Below, one piece after another: positions 27,288 to 35,492 of a DNA stretch of 64,000 nucleotides. Position 1 is the first letter of the stretch. Every line of letters starts with the position of its first letter. Origin of the DNA: Bacteroidales bacterium UBA1797 (GTDB lineage: Bacteria > Bacteroidota > Bacteroidia > Bacteroidales > VadinHA17); contig DCFT01000197.1 in NCBI GenBank assembly GCA_002319885.1, forward strand, positions 1-64,000. Reading direction: 5' to 3'. Under the pieces are notes generated by a model. It saw only the letters and a list, made by a program, of their open reading frames with translations, had not been told where the DNA came from and did not search any database. Position numbers and translations under genes: made by a program.

Positions 27288-27378
27288 AATTTATTCTATT
27301 GAATGTGCATTTTAAAGTTTAGTCTGTATAGTTGTAAAGAACAATCAGTGTCTCTAAATGTCAGTTCTTAATTTTTTG

Positions 27379-27420
27379 TTACACAGAGAGTCACAGAGTT
27401 CACACAGAGTTACACAGAGG
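27379..27420. repeat. CACAGAG-type repeat, single arm
   Basis: Four CACAGAG words in 42 bp, identical in style to the arms of the palindromes at 21356 and 30000. No matching inverted arm is obvious, so it may be half of an element. It lies between two minus-strand genes. Confidence 0.55.
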
Positions 27421-27438
27421 CGGTTTTTATGCATGACT

Positions 27439-27891
27439 TTAAATAAGCTCCTCATAAAGCGGAATCACCAGCAAATATTCAAATTTTGATTCCTGCAGGT
27501 TCATCTTACATGCATAATGGTGTATTCCATTTGTAACTACTAAATATGGAACCCTGAATTTCATATTATAAGTTGCAATCTGTTCAAATACCGCTTCGTC
27601 TATTTTAACCTCCGTCGATTTACATTCCACTATCATAATGGGTTGCCCAAATCTGTCATGAACCAGGATGTCGACTCTTCTTTTCAGTTTATTGTATCTG
27701 AACATGACTTCAATTCCAAGAAGTCCTGCAGGATATTTTCCTTCATTTATCAGATACTGAACAAAATTTTGTCTTACCCACTCTTCAGGAGTAAGTTTTA
27801 CATACTTTCTCCTTAATGGGTCAAGGATCATTTCGTTTCCTTCTTTACCATTTATCCTGAAGGAATATTGAGGCAGATTTAACTGTTTCAA
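27439..27891 (-). CDS. Stand-alone HSDR_N-type nuclease-like protein
   Basis: A 150-residue protein resembling the N-terminal domain of type I restriction HsdR subunits (HSDR_N_2 family). A PD-(D/E)XK arrangement is visible: RRVDILVHD gives Asp84, and IMIVECKSTEV gives Glu99-x-Lys101. No helicase or HsdM/HsdS gene is near, so this is not a restriction system. It is divergent from amn-holA; small HSDR_N proteins near holA are a familiar Bacteroidota arrangement. The start is TTG at 27891, chosen because an in-frame stop lies just upstream and the N-terminus (KQLNLPQYSFRI) looks conserved; the next ATG (27831) would remove it. Confidence 0.78.
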   Translation of the reverse strand: MKQLNLPQYSFRINGKEGNEMILDPLRRKYVKLTPEEWVRQNFVQYLINEGKYPAGLLGIEVMFRYNKLKRRVDILVHDRFGQPIMIVECKSTEVKIDEAVFEQIATYNMKFRVPYLVVTNGIHHYACKMNLQESKFEYLLVIPLYEELI

Positions 27892-27960
27892 ACTAGTTTA
27901 GAATTTCTGGTCAGCATATTATAAAGTCATTTCTCTACAAATATATTCAGTTAATTTATA

Positions 27961-28150
27961 AGTGCCTAGAGTTTGGAGTGCCTGTTGTGACTAAAGTGAC
28001 TAAAGTGCCTAGAGTACTTAGAGTTACTATCATTATGTTTATGTTTATCTTTATCTTTTGCATGTTAAAACTTTAGTGACTCTAAACTTTAGCTCACTTT
28101 AAACTTTTCTTTAACTTTAGGCACTTTTTATTTTAGCTCACTTTAAGTAC
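27961..28150. repeat. AGTGCCTAAAGT-type long imperfect palindrome
   Basis: The left arm (27961-28035) consists of degenerate 9-12 bp units such as AGTGCCTAGAGT and ACTAAAGTG (twice in tandem). The right arm (28068-28150) carries the complementary units (ACTTTAGTGAC, ACTTTAGGCACTTT, TTTAGCTCACTTTAA). The centre is T-rich (TTTATGTTTATC). It occupies the divergent gap between the HSDR_N gene and amn and ends 6 bp before the amn ATG, so it must lie in the amn leader. Confidence 0.7.
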
Positions 28151-28156
28151 TTTCTT

Positions 28157-28927
28157 ATGAAGACCAAAGAGGAAATTGTTAACAACTGGCTTCCGCGTTA
28201 TACCGGTAAATCGATAGATACCTTCGACAAATATTTTCTTTTAACCAATTATATGCACTATGTCGAACTCTTTGCCAAATGGAACAAAGTACCGGTTGAA
28301 GGAAGAGATAAAAACATGCCAAGTGCATCGGCTGACGGTATAACGATAATAAATTTCGGTATGGGAAGTCCAAATGCAGCAACGATAATGGATCTATTGA
28401 GTGCAGTAACCCCAAACGCAGTGTTATTTCTGGGGAAATGCGGTGGACTTAAGAAAAAGAACACATTAGGGGATCTTATACTTCCGATAGCCGCAATAAG
28501 AAGCGACGGAACATCGAATGATTATCTTCCGAATGAGGTTCCTGCTCTTCCGGCATTTAAATTACAGAGTGCTATCTCCGCAACAATCACAAGATATAAC
28601 AGAGAATACTGGACCGGTACAGTATATACAACCAACAGGAGAGTTTGGGAATACGACGACAGGTTTAAGAAATATCTTGTAAAAACCCGGGCCATGGCTA
28701 TTGATATGGAGACTGCAACCATTTTTACTGTCGGATTTGCTAATGAGATACCCACAGGGGCCCTTCTTCTTGTTTCTGACCAGCCAATGATTTCCACAGG
28801 GATCAAAACTGAAGCCAGTGATGTAAAAGTCACAAATGATTTTGTAGAAATACATCTCCGGATTGGAATCGATTCGCTTCGTGAGATAAAAAATAACGGG
28901 GTATCAGTTAAACACCTAAAATTCTGA
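28157..28927 (+). CDS. amn: AMP nucleosidase
   Basis: A 256-residue member of the purine nucleoside phosphorylase fold, of the short AMP nucleosidase type common in Bacteroidota, which hydrolyses AMP to adenine and ribose 5-phosphate. It starts NNWLPRYTGKSIDTFDKYFL. Family segments are ITIINFGMGSPNAATIMDLL, LFLGKCGGLKK (phosphate loop), and AIDMETATIFTVGFAN with the catalytic Met-Glu pair, then LLVSDQPM. E. coli Amn is nearly twice as long; the short form is usual here. It is followed after 2 bp by holA. Confidence 0.9.
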   Translation: MKTKEEIVNNWLPRYTGKSIDTFDKYFLLTNYMHYVELFAKWNKVPVEGRDKNMPSASADGITIINFGMGSPNAATIMDLLSAVTPNAVLFLGKCGGLKKKNTLGDLILPIAAIRSDGTSNDYLPNEVPALPAFKLQSAISATITRYNREYWTGTVYTTNRRVWEYDDRFKKYLVKTRAMAIDMETATIFTVGFANEIPTGALLLVSDQPMISTGIKTEASDVKVTNDFVEIHLRIGIDSLREIKNNGVSVKHLKF

Positions 28928-28929
28928 AA

Positions 28930-29937
28930 ATGCCAGTTACGTACGAAGAGATAATCTCTGATCTCAAAAACCGGATTTTCAAGCCTGTTTATTTTTTGGC
29001 CGGGGAGGAACCTTATTATATTGACCTGATTACCGATTATATTCAGGAAAAAGTACTGCCTGAATCTGAGAAGGCTTTCAACCAGATCATCCTTTATGGC
29101 GACGACACAAATATTTCTGCGATAATAGATACAGCCCGAAGGTTTCCAATGATGTCAAGCCACCAGGTCCTCATCATTAAGGAGGCACAGTCGTTGAAAA
29201 AAATCGATGATCTGAGCATATACCTTGAGAAACCGCTATTATCAACAATACTCGTTTTCAGTTACAAGTACAAAACCATCGACAAAAGAACGAAGCTTTT
29301 TAAAGCACTCGAAAGCCATGGTGTATACTTTGAGTCGGCAAGAATACGAGATTACCTGATTCCGGCCTGGATTGAGAGGTATCTAATGGTAAAGGGTATA
29401 AAAACAGATCCAAGTGCAAGCGCTATGCTTACCGAATATCTTGGAACCGATTTGCACAAAATTGTGAATGAACTTGATAAACTTATTATTACTCTCCCTC
29501 CCGGCAAACCGTTTATTACCACTGCATTAATTGAAAAAAACATTGGGATAAGCAAAGACTACAATAATTTTGAACTACAAAAGGCTATAGGCGAAAAGAA
29601 TATCCTGAAAGCGAATATGATAGTACAATATTTTGCCGATAATCCCAAAGATAATCCCATTACACTCACAATTTCGTCACTTTTCAGTTTCTTCAGCAAG
29701 CTTTTGACTTATCATTATCTCCCCGATAAATCAAAAAACAACGTTGCGTCGGTCCTTAAGATTAATCCTTTTTTTGTGAGGGAGTATGAGAATTCTTCAT
29801 CAAAATACAATGTATCGAAAACTGTACAGGTAATCAGCCTTTTACGAACATACGACATGAAATCAAAAGGCTATGGCGATCCGGGTACAGAGCCTGGTGA
29901 TCTGTTGAAGGAGCTGGTATTCAGAATACTGCATTGA
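28930..29937 (+). CDS. holA: DNA polymerase III delta subunit
   Basis: A 335-residue clamp-loader subunit that opens the beta sliding clamp. The N-terminus has the family motif PVYFLAGEEPYYIDLITDYI. This is followed by ARRFPMMSSHQVLIIKEAQS and STILVFSYKYKTIDKRTKL, and a central helical part (LGTDLHKIVNELDKLIITLP), the conserved delta pattern. The C-terminal collar domain is present. Length matches HolA (about 340). It starts 2 bp after amn, so the two are co-transcribed; a CACAGAG palindrome follows its stop. Confidence 0.9.
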   Translation: MPVTYEEIISDLKNRIFKPVYFLAGEEPYYIDLITDYIQEKVLPESEKAFNQIILYGDDTNISAIIDTARRFPMMSSHQVLIIKEAQSLKKIDDLSIYLEKPLLSTILVFSYKYKTIDKRTKLFKALESHGVYFESARIRDYLIPAWIERYLMVKGIKTDPSASAMLTEYLGTDLHKIVNELDKLIITLPPGKPFITTALIEKNIGISKDYNNFELQKAIGEKNILKANMIVQYFADNPKDNPITLTISSLFSFFSKLLTYHYLPDKSKNNVASVLKINPFFVREYENSSSKYNVSKTVQVISLLRTYDMKSKGYGDPGTEPGDLLKELVFRILH

Positions 29938-29999
29938 TGATTATTTATTCATTTCCAATCTGAAGAATGATTGATCCAATACGATAGGTGATAGAACTT

Positions 30000-30118
30000 G
30001 CTCTGTGAAACTCTGGGCTTCTCTGTTCAACTCTATGACAGTTCTTGTTTTTGTTACACAAAGGCCCACAGAGTCACGATAACTATCGGGATCACCGAGT
30101 GCCACAGTGCTACAGAGA
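30000..30118. repeat. CACAGAG-type palindrome with CGATA apex
   Basis: CTCTGTG-type words (30000-30045) face CACAGAG-type words (30056-30118) between convergent genes. A small CGATAACTATCG palindrome (30077-30088) is embedded, similar to the TTCCGAT hairpin in the element at 32595. Likely acts as a shared 3' boundary. Confidence 0.65.
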
Positions 30119-30120
30119 GG

Positions 30121-30711
30121 TTAATTCATTTCCGGAGAATCGGGAAAATCAGCCCACATTCTGTATTTATTTTTGAAACTCCTTAAAACTTTTTTCCAGA
30201 TATCGTCGTCGTGATTATTCAAAACAACTGAGGAATTTACTTTTGCAATGACCCAGGAATTTTCTTTAAGTTCCCTTTCAAGTTGCCCGGCTGACCATCC
30301 TGAATAGCCTAGAAAGAATCTTATCTGCGACTTGTTTATTTTTCCTGATTTTATGAGTTCCCTTAAACTTTCAATGTCCCCACCCCAGAAAATATTTCCT
30401 TCAATACGAATACTTTTGGGAATCATATCGCCAAGACTATGCAGATAGTGAATAGTATCAGGTGCAACGGGCCCACCCATACTCAGGTATTCATCCCATC
30501 TCTCAAAACCTTCAATAGCAGTACTCACCTTTAATTCGAGTCTTTTATTCAGAATAAATCCAACCGAACCCTGAGGATTGTGGTCTGTCAGATATACTAT
30601 GCTCCGGTTAAAAAAGGTATCCGGAAGAAAGGGTTCAGAAATCAGAATCTTTCCTTTTTCCGGAATTTTGTCTTCCGGCATAATCGTAAATAAATCCAGT
30701 TCCGGTTGCAT
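30121..30711 (-). CDS. YqgE/AlgH (UPF0301) family protein
   Basis: A 196-residue cytosolic protein of the YqgE/AlgH family. Diagnostic segments are GKILISEPFLPDTFFNRSIV, YLTDHNPQGSVGFILNKRLE, the GGPVAPDTIHYLHS motif and FFLGYSGWSAGQLERELKEN. The family is widespread; AlgH was linked to alginate regulation in Pseudomonas but the biochemical function is not known. Length is normal. The stop lies 3 bp from the palindromic element that separates it from holA. A TATTTTTG element is seen 34-41 bp upstream. Confidence 0.92.
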   Translation of the reverse strand: MQPELDLFTIMPEDKIPEKGKILISEPFLPDTFFNRSIVYLTDHNPQGSVGFILNKRLELKVSTAIEGFERWDEYLSMGGPVAPDTIHYLHSLGDMIPKSIRIEGNIFWGGDIESLRELIKSGKINKSQIRFFLGYSGWSAGQLERELKENSWVIAKVNSSVVLNNHDDDIWKKVLRSFKNKYRMWADFPDSPEMN

Positions 30712-30744
30712 ATCTTAATAAACAATTAGAAAACAATTATTATG

Positions 30745-30752
30745 CAAAAATA
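30745..30752 (-). promoter_or_regulatory. Candidate -7 element (TATTTTTG) before yqgE-like gene
   Basis: TAnnTTTG match on the minus strand 34 bp upstream of the ATG at 30711. No convincing -33 element. Confidence 0.3.
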
Positions 30753-30816
30753 ATTAAGTAAAAACTTATCTTCAATTAAATATTATCATATTTTTACCTC
30801 AATTGATAAATATATT

Positions 30817-32577
30817 ATGCAGAGAAGTACTTTAACCATCATTGGGAATAAAGTTGTTTTAAATATCCGTGAAAGGATGTGTGAAACAGCAGAAGAGATG
30901 CTGGCTAGCAACAAATTTCGTTTAGTTCTTGATCATTGTCTGAATAACCTGAGATCTAAAAACTCACCACTACTTGAGTTTTTTGGAGGTTGCACTACTG
31001 ATAAAGACTGTGTTGATGACCTTGTGAAGACATTATCTTTACTCGTAAAGTATGAAAGCAGTGTTGTTCCTCACATTTTCGAGAAGTCCAGGATTTTTCT
31101 TAAAGACCTCGATAAAATTGCCGGCTTTGTTGAATATCTTTATGATTATTGGCGTCATTTTGATCGTTTTATTATAAATGATTCCGAAGGTGACCGTCTC
31201 GATAAAAGACCATATCGTACTTTCAATGAAACTATTGAACAGCTGACCCATCTTATCAGGACTGTCTACCGGCATATCCAGGAAAATATTACAGGCAGTC
31301 ATCCTTCTGTTTACAGGCAGGTTCCGGCAGGTGCGGAAATGGCAGTTATCTCTCTTCCAAAAGATATCGCTTATAAGGGAGAGAAATATAAGAAACTTAA
31401 CAGTATTCCTGTAATACGCCAGATGCTCATTTATCCTCCGCTTGTTATCCAACAACCTATGAATAAGCGGACAGGCCATTTTAAAAAAATCCTTCAGAAC
31501 CCGGTTGATCTTGTAGACCTGGTAACCGATGAGTGGATCTGTTACCCGGCCAAAGTCGGGAAACTGCTAATAATGGTTTACTTCCATCGTGATTTTTTTG
31601 AACTTGGTTTTTCAATGTGCAATCTGTTCCAGCTTGCCGATGATGCTGATCTTGAGAAAAAGCCTGACGCTCTTTTTATATACGGAGTATCAGGAAATGT
31701 TCTGGATGGTCTGGCACAATACTCAACTGTATTTTACGATGATGAGGAAAACGGCATATTTGTTGGGGCAATTCCCGACCGTCCGGAATTCGGTTACTTT
31801 GGTTACCTCAAGAAGATGATTCTCACACTTCATAATTCCATAGTGATGAAAACAGGCAATATGCCTTTTCATGGTGCTATGGTTAAGATATTGCTTCAGG
31901 GAAACAAGGAAGCCTCCATACTTATGATGGGTGACACAGGAGCAGGCAAATCTGAAACTCTTGAAGCCTTTAGGGTGCTGGCAGATAAATATATCCGTGA
32001 GTTGACAATCATTGCTGACGATATGGGCTCTATTGAACTCGACTCAAACGGTTATCCAATTGGGTATGGTACTGAGATCGGGGCCTTCCTTCGCCTTGAT
32101 GATCTTCAGCCGGGATATGCTTTCGGACATCTCGACAGATCAATTATTATGAATCCAAGTCAGGTCAATGCCCGAATTGTTTTCCCTGTAACCAAATTTG
32201 AAACAGTAATAGCAGGAAACAAAATCGATTATATCCTCTATGCTAATAATTATGAGGAGATCGATAATGAACATCCTGTAATAGAGAAATTTACATCTGC
32301 TGAATGGGCTTTGGACATTTTCAGCGAAGGCGCTGTAATGAGTAAAGGAACAACAACTTCAAGCGGGTTGGTCCACTCTTACTTTGCAAATATTTTCGGC
32401 CCTCCCGAATACAAAGATCTTCATGATAAGATCGCTGCAAAATATTTCGCATCATTCTTTAAAAATAATGTGTATGTGGGTCAGATGCGAACCAGACTGG
32501 GTATCCCGGGTTATGAGTCGACCGGACCACGGGAAGCAGCATTGGCGTTGCTCAAAATAATAGGAGTTACGATTTAA
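30817..32577 (+). CDS. P-loop protein with PEPCK/HPr-kinase-like C-terminal domain
   Basis: A 586-residue soluble protein. Residues 1-150 are helical and unassigned. From about 200 the chain is alpha/beta and carries a P-loop, GDTGAGKSE, at residues 372-380 (Lys378, Ser379), followed by an acidic strand IIADDMGS and a segment GTEIGAFLRLDDLQPGYAFG. The order and wording resemble the kinase fold shared by ATP-dependent phosphoenolpyruvate carboxykinase and HPr kinase. However, the PEPCK substrate loops and the usual 530-residue layout are not recognisable. An authentic PEPCK is therefore unlikely; a nucleotide-dependent phosphotransferase of unknown target is the best reading. It is monocistronic and ends at a nested palindrome. 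Confidence 0.6.
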   Translation: MQRSTLTIIGNKVVLNIRERMCETAEEMLASNKFRLVLDHCLNNLRSKNSPLLEFFGGCTTDKDCVDDLVKTLSLLVKYESSVVPHIFEKSRIFLKDLDKIAGFVEYLYDYWRHFDRFIINDSEGDRLDKRPYRTFNETIEQLTHLIRTVYRHIQENITGSHPSVYRQVPAGAEMAVISLPKDIAYKGEKYKKLNSIPVIRQMLIYPPLVIQQPMNKRTGHFKKILQNPVDLVDLVTDEWICYPAKVGKLLIMVYFHRDFFELGFSMCNLFQLADDADLEKKPDALFIYGVSGNVLDGLAQYSTVFYDDEENGIFVGAIPDRPEFGYFGYLKKMILTLHNSIVMKTGNMPFHGAMVKILLQGNKEASILMMGDTGAGKSETLEAFRVLADKYIRELTIIADDMGSIELDSNGYPIGYGTEIGAFLRLDDLQPGYAFGHLDRSIIMNPSQVNARIVFPVTKFETVIAGNKIDYILYANNYEEIDNEHPVIEKFTSAEWALDIFSEGAVMSKGTTTSSGLVHSYFANIFGPPEYKDLHDKIAAKYFASFFKNNVYVGQMRTRLGIPGYESTGPREAALALLKIIGVTI

Positions 32578-32594
32578 ATTATCGTTTTGTAAGC

Positions 32595-32755
32595 GCTGTT
32601 GAAAAAGGTGAAATCCATTAACCACAAAGGTCGCAAAGGATTAACACAAAGAACACAAAGTTCCGATAGCAATCGGAATGAATTTTAGTTTTTAACTTCG
32701 TGTGCTTTGAGCCTTCTTTGTGAGCTTTGTGGTTAAAAATAACTTTTTCAACAGC
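32595..32755. repeat. Nested three-layer palindrome
   Basis: The outer arms GCTGTTGAAAAAG (32595-32607) and CTTTTTCAACAGC (32743-32755) are a perfect 13-bp inverted repeat. Inside are TTAACCACAAAG-type arms (32618-32660 and about 32694-32735). At the centre is a TTCCGAT-AGCA-ATCGGAA hairpin (32661-32678). It fills the gap between convergent genes. Confidence 0.75.
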
Positions 32756-32765
32756 CCCAACAATT

Positions 32766-35231
32766 TCAATATTTTTCCGGTACCGCCTCTTTCATCATTG
32801 AATAAATAACATCAAAAACATCTTCCGCACTGGGTTTGGAAAAATAATCTCCGTCGGTAGTATATGCAGGACGATGTTCTTTCCCGGTGAGAGTTTTAGG
32901 AGCACTGTCAAGATATTGCCATCCACCCTGTTTTTCAAGGACCTCCTGCATCATATATGCTGTTGTTCCACCTGGAAGATCTTCATCGAGAAAAAGAATC
33001 CTGTTGGTCTTTTTAAGTGATTCAAGTATAATTTTGTTTTTATCAAACGGAACAAGTGTCTGAACATCTATTAGTTCAACTGATATATCATGAGAGGCGA
33101 GTTGTTTTATTGCTTCTGCAGCAATTCTGACTGTAGAACCATATGTTACTACTGTCAGATCTGTTCCAAAGTTCAATATTTCAGGAATTCCAAGTGATAT
33201 TCGGAATTCTCCTATATTATCAGGCATCTTTTCCTTCAACCTGTACCCATTGAGAGGTTCAATAACTATTGCAGGATCATTACCTTCAAGAAGCGTATTG
33301 TAAAACCCTGCAGCCCTTGTCATATCTCTTGGAGAACAGACATAAACACCTCTTACCGAATTAATAAGCATACTCATAGGCGATCCTGAGTGCCAGATAC
33401 CTTCCAGACGGTGTCCCCTGGTACTAATAATCAATGGAGCAATCATTCTTCCAGCCGTTCTGTAATGAGTTGTTGCAAGATCATCGCTTAAAACCTGTAG
33501 CGCATACATAAGATAATCGAGATACTGAATTTCAGCAATTGGTCTCATTCCTCTTAGTGCTAAACCAAGTCCCTGACCAAGAATTGTAGCTTCCCGTATA
33601 CCTGTATCTGTGATACGAAGCTCTCCGAATTTTTTCTGCAGACCTTCAAGCGACTGGTTAACGCCTCCGATATGGCCGGTATCCTCTCCGAATGTTACAA
33701 GAAGAGGATATTTTGAAAAAAGCTTATCATAATTATCGCGAAGTATCTGACGACCAGGAACTTCTGGTGCATCAACAGAATATACCGGAGGAATTGGTTT
33801 TACTTTAAGTACTGAGGTTGCCGTTTCATTATAAAGAAATGAATCATAACTTTTTCTTGCATCAGCATAATTACGCTTTAGCCAGCCGTTCAACTCTTCA
33901 TTCAGATTATCAGATTTAATGCACGTTCCGCAAATATTTCTTAATATCTTCCTGGCAGTAACAAAATTGTCTTTTCTAATGGGTGCCGGGACTTTTTTCA
34001 GTTCCTCAGTAAACTCATCAACTGATTCCTCTTTTGCCTTTTCAGTGCATCGGCACGACCGGTCACTAATGATCTTAACAAGAGCATCACGTTCAACCCT
34101 GATAGGATTTTGAAATGCCTCCCATCCTTTTCTTCTGGCTTCCTTAGCTTCCTCTTCCGCATCAAGAGCAAGTTTATCAAGTTCTTCAGAGGTGGCTATC
34201 TCAGAACTTAGGATCCATTCCTTCATCTTCTTTATTGGGTCAAATTCTTCTTCCCATTTAAGTCTTTCCTCACTTTTGTATCTCTCATGAGAGCCTGAGG
34301 TAGAGTGTCCCTGTGGCTGAGTAACTTCTTCAATGTGAAATACAACAGGAGTATGTTGTTCACGGCATATAGCGATACCTTCTTCATAAAGTTTTAGCAA
34401 ACCGGGATAATCCCACCCTTTCCCCTTGAAAATTCGTATTCCTGGTTTACCCTTTTCAGTTTCAAAGCCTTTGAGAATTTCTGAAATGCTCCCTTTTGTG
34501 GTCTGGTATTTTTTCGGAACAGAAATACCATAACCATCGTCATACACAGAGACTGCCAAAGGCACCTGGAGAACTCCTGCCGCATTAATAGTCTCCCAGA
34601 AGTATCCTTCAGAAGTACTTGCATCACCAATTGCTCCGAAAGCGACTTCATTTCCTTTTGTAGAAAGAGTTGTGAATTTTTGAATTTCCTTATTCTGTCT
34701 GAATAATTTAGATGCATAAGCCAATCCGAGTAAACGCGGCATCTGCCCGGCTGTAGGTGAAATATCTGCTGAAGAGTTCTTCTGCTTTGTCAAATCGCGC
34801 CACGATCCGTCAGGATTAATATTCGGAATTGAAAAATGATTATTGAATACTCTTCCGCCGCTTCCGGTATTAAACTGGTTGGATGTATTTCCATAAAGCT
34901 GATGGAAAAACTCGAGGGAATCATAAACGCCCATGGCCATCATCCATGTCTGGTCGCGATAATATCCCGACCGCCAGTCCCCGTTTCTGAACTGTTTTGC
35001 AAGTGCAAGCTGTACAATCTCCTTACCATCTCCGAATATTCCAAACTTGGCTTTTCCTGTAAGAACTTCACGGCGCCCTATAATACTGAGGTTCCGACTG
35101 AGATTTGCCATACGGTAATCAGCAAGAATGCTCTCTTTGTTAAAATGTTTTTCTGATTGATTGTTGTTTTGTTTCATAACAATACCCTCTTTGGTCAAAA
35201 ATTGTTCTGATTGATGGTTATTCTGATTCAT
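32766..35231 (-). CDS. Fused 2-oxoacid dehydrogenase E1 (alpha-beta), thiamine diphosphate dependent
   Basis: About 820 residues joining E1-alpha (residues about 40-400) and E1-beta (about 490-820) of a branched-chain 2-oxoacid dehydrogenase-type complex, which decarboxylates 2-oxoacids and passes the acyl group to lipoyl-E2. The cofactor region is GAIGDASTSEGYFWETINAA followed by VYDDGYGISVPKKY; the usual Asn is Asp, as I recall for fused Bacteroidota forms. The beta half has LVTFGEDTGHIGGVNQ, GLALRGMRPIAEIQYLDYL and LFLDEDLPGG. A 54-bp tandem duplication (35124-35231) gives repeated starts at 35231 and 35177; 35273 is also open. No E2 or E3 gene is adjacent. Confidence 0.85.
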   Translation of the reverse strand: MNQNNHQSEQFLTKEGIVMKQNNNQSEKHFNKESILADYRMANLSRNLSIIGRREVLTGKAKFGIFGDGKEIVQLALAKQFRNGDWRSGYYRDQTWMMAMGVYDSLEFFHQLYGNTSNQFNTGSGGRVFNNHFSIPNINPDGSWRDLTKQKNSSADISPTAGQMPRLLGLAYASKLFRQNKEIQKFTTLSTKGNEVAFGAIGDASTSEGYFWETINAAGVLQVPLAVSVYDDGYGISVPKKYQTTKGSISEILKGFETEKGKPGIRIFKGKGWDYPGLLKLYEEGIAICREQHTPVVFHIEEVTQPQGHSTSGSHERYKSEERLKWEEEFDPIKKMKEWILSSEIATSEELDKLALDAEEEAKEARRKGWEAFQNPIRVERDALVKIISDRSCRCTEKAKEESVDEFTEELKKVPAPIRKDNFVTARKILRNICGTCIKSDNLNEELNGWLKRNYADARKSYDSFLYNETATSVLKVKPIPPVYSVDAPEVPGRQILRDNYDKLFSKYPLLVTFGEDTGHIGGVNQSLEGLQKKFGELRITDTGIREATILGQGLGLALRGMRPIAEIQYLDYLMYALQVLSDDLATTHYRTAGRMIAPLIISTRGHRLEGIWHSGSPMSMLINSVRGVYVCSPRDMTRAAGFYNTLLEGNDPAIVIEPLNGYRLKEKMPDNIGEFRISLGIPEILNFGTDLTVVTYGSTVRIAAEAIKQLASHDISVELIDVQTLVPFDKNKIILESLKKTNRILFLDEDLPGGTTAYMMQEVLEKQGGWQYLDSAPKTLTGKEHRPAYTTDGDYFSKPSAEDVFDVIYSMMKEAVPEKY
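35124..35231 (-). repeat. 54-bp imperfect tandem duplication covering the E1 start
   Basis: Codons from the ATG at 35231 (MNQNNHQSEQFLTKEGIV) and from the ATG at 35177 (MKQNNNQSEKHFNKESIL) are two diverged copies of an 18-codon unit. Both copies keep frame and begin with ATG, so either can start translation. Confidence 0.75.
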
Positions 35232-35459
35232 CCTTAATTGAAAGTTTAGTGGTTGCTCTGAAACTAGAAACAATCGAACTACAATGTTGTTTAAATAACC
35301 TGAAATTAACCTGAATTGGAACCATATTTTTAAGACTTGACTATCAATGATTAAACAAATTTCTGTTATTTCCCGGGCATTGAGAAGCCGGTATTATGAT
35401 ACTCTCCGGTGTAAAATTATCAATCTGATTATTCCTTTCCCATTATGACAAAATTGAAC

Positions 35460-35467
35460 TACTTTTG
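35460..35467 (+). promoter_or_regulatory. Candidate -7 element (TACTTTTG) before DUF5103 gene
   Basis: TAnnTTTG match 26 bp before the ATG at 35493. No clear TTG about 19 bp upstream. Confidence 0.35.
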
Positions 35468-35492
35468 CAGACAAGCCTTTTAGCATAATATT

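Noticed and set aside
27439..27891. Type I restriction system
   Set aside because: Only an HSDR_N-like domain is present; helicase, HsdM and HsdS are absent on both sides.
27961..28150. CRISPR-like array
   Set aside because: The units are 9-12 bp, degenerate and not separated by unique spacers, and they form an inverted structure.
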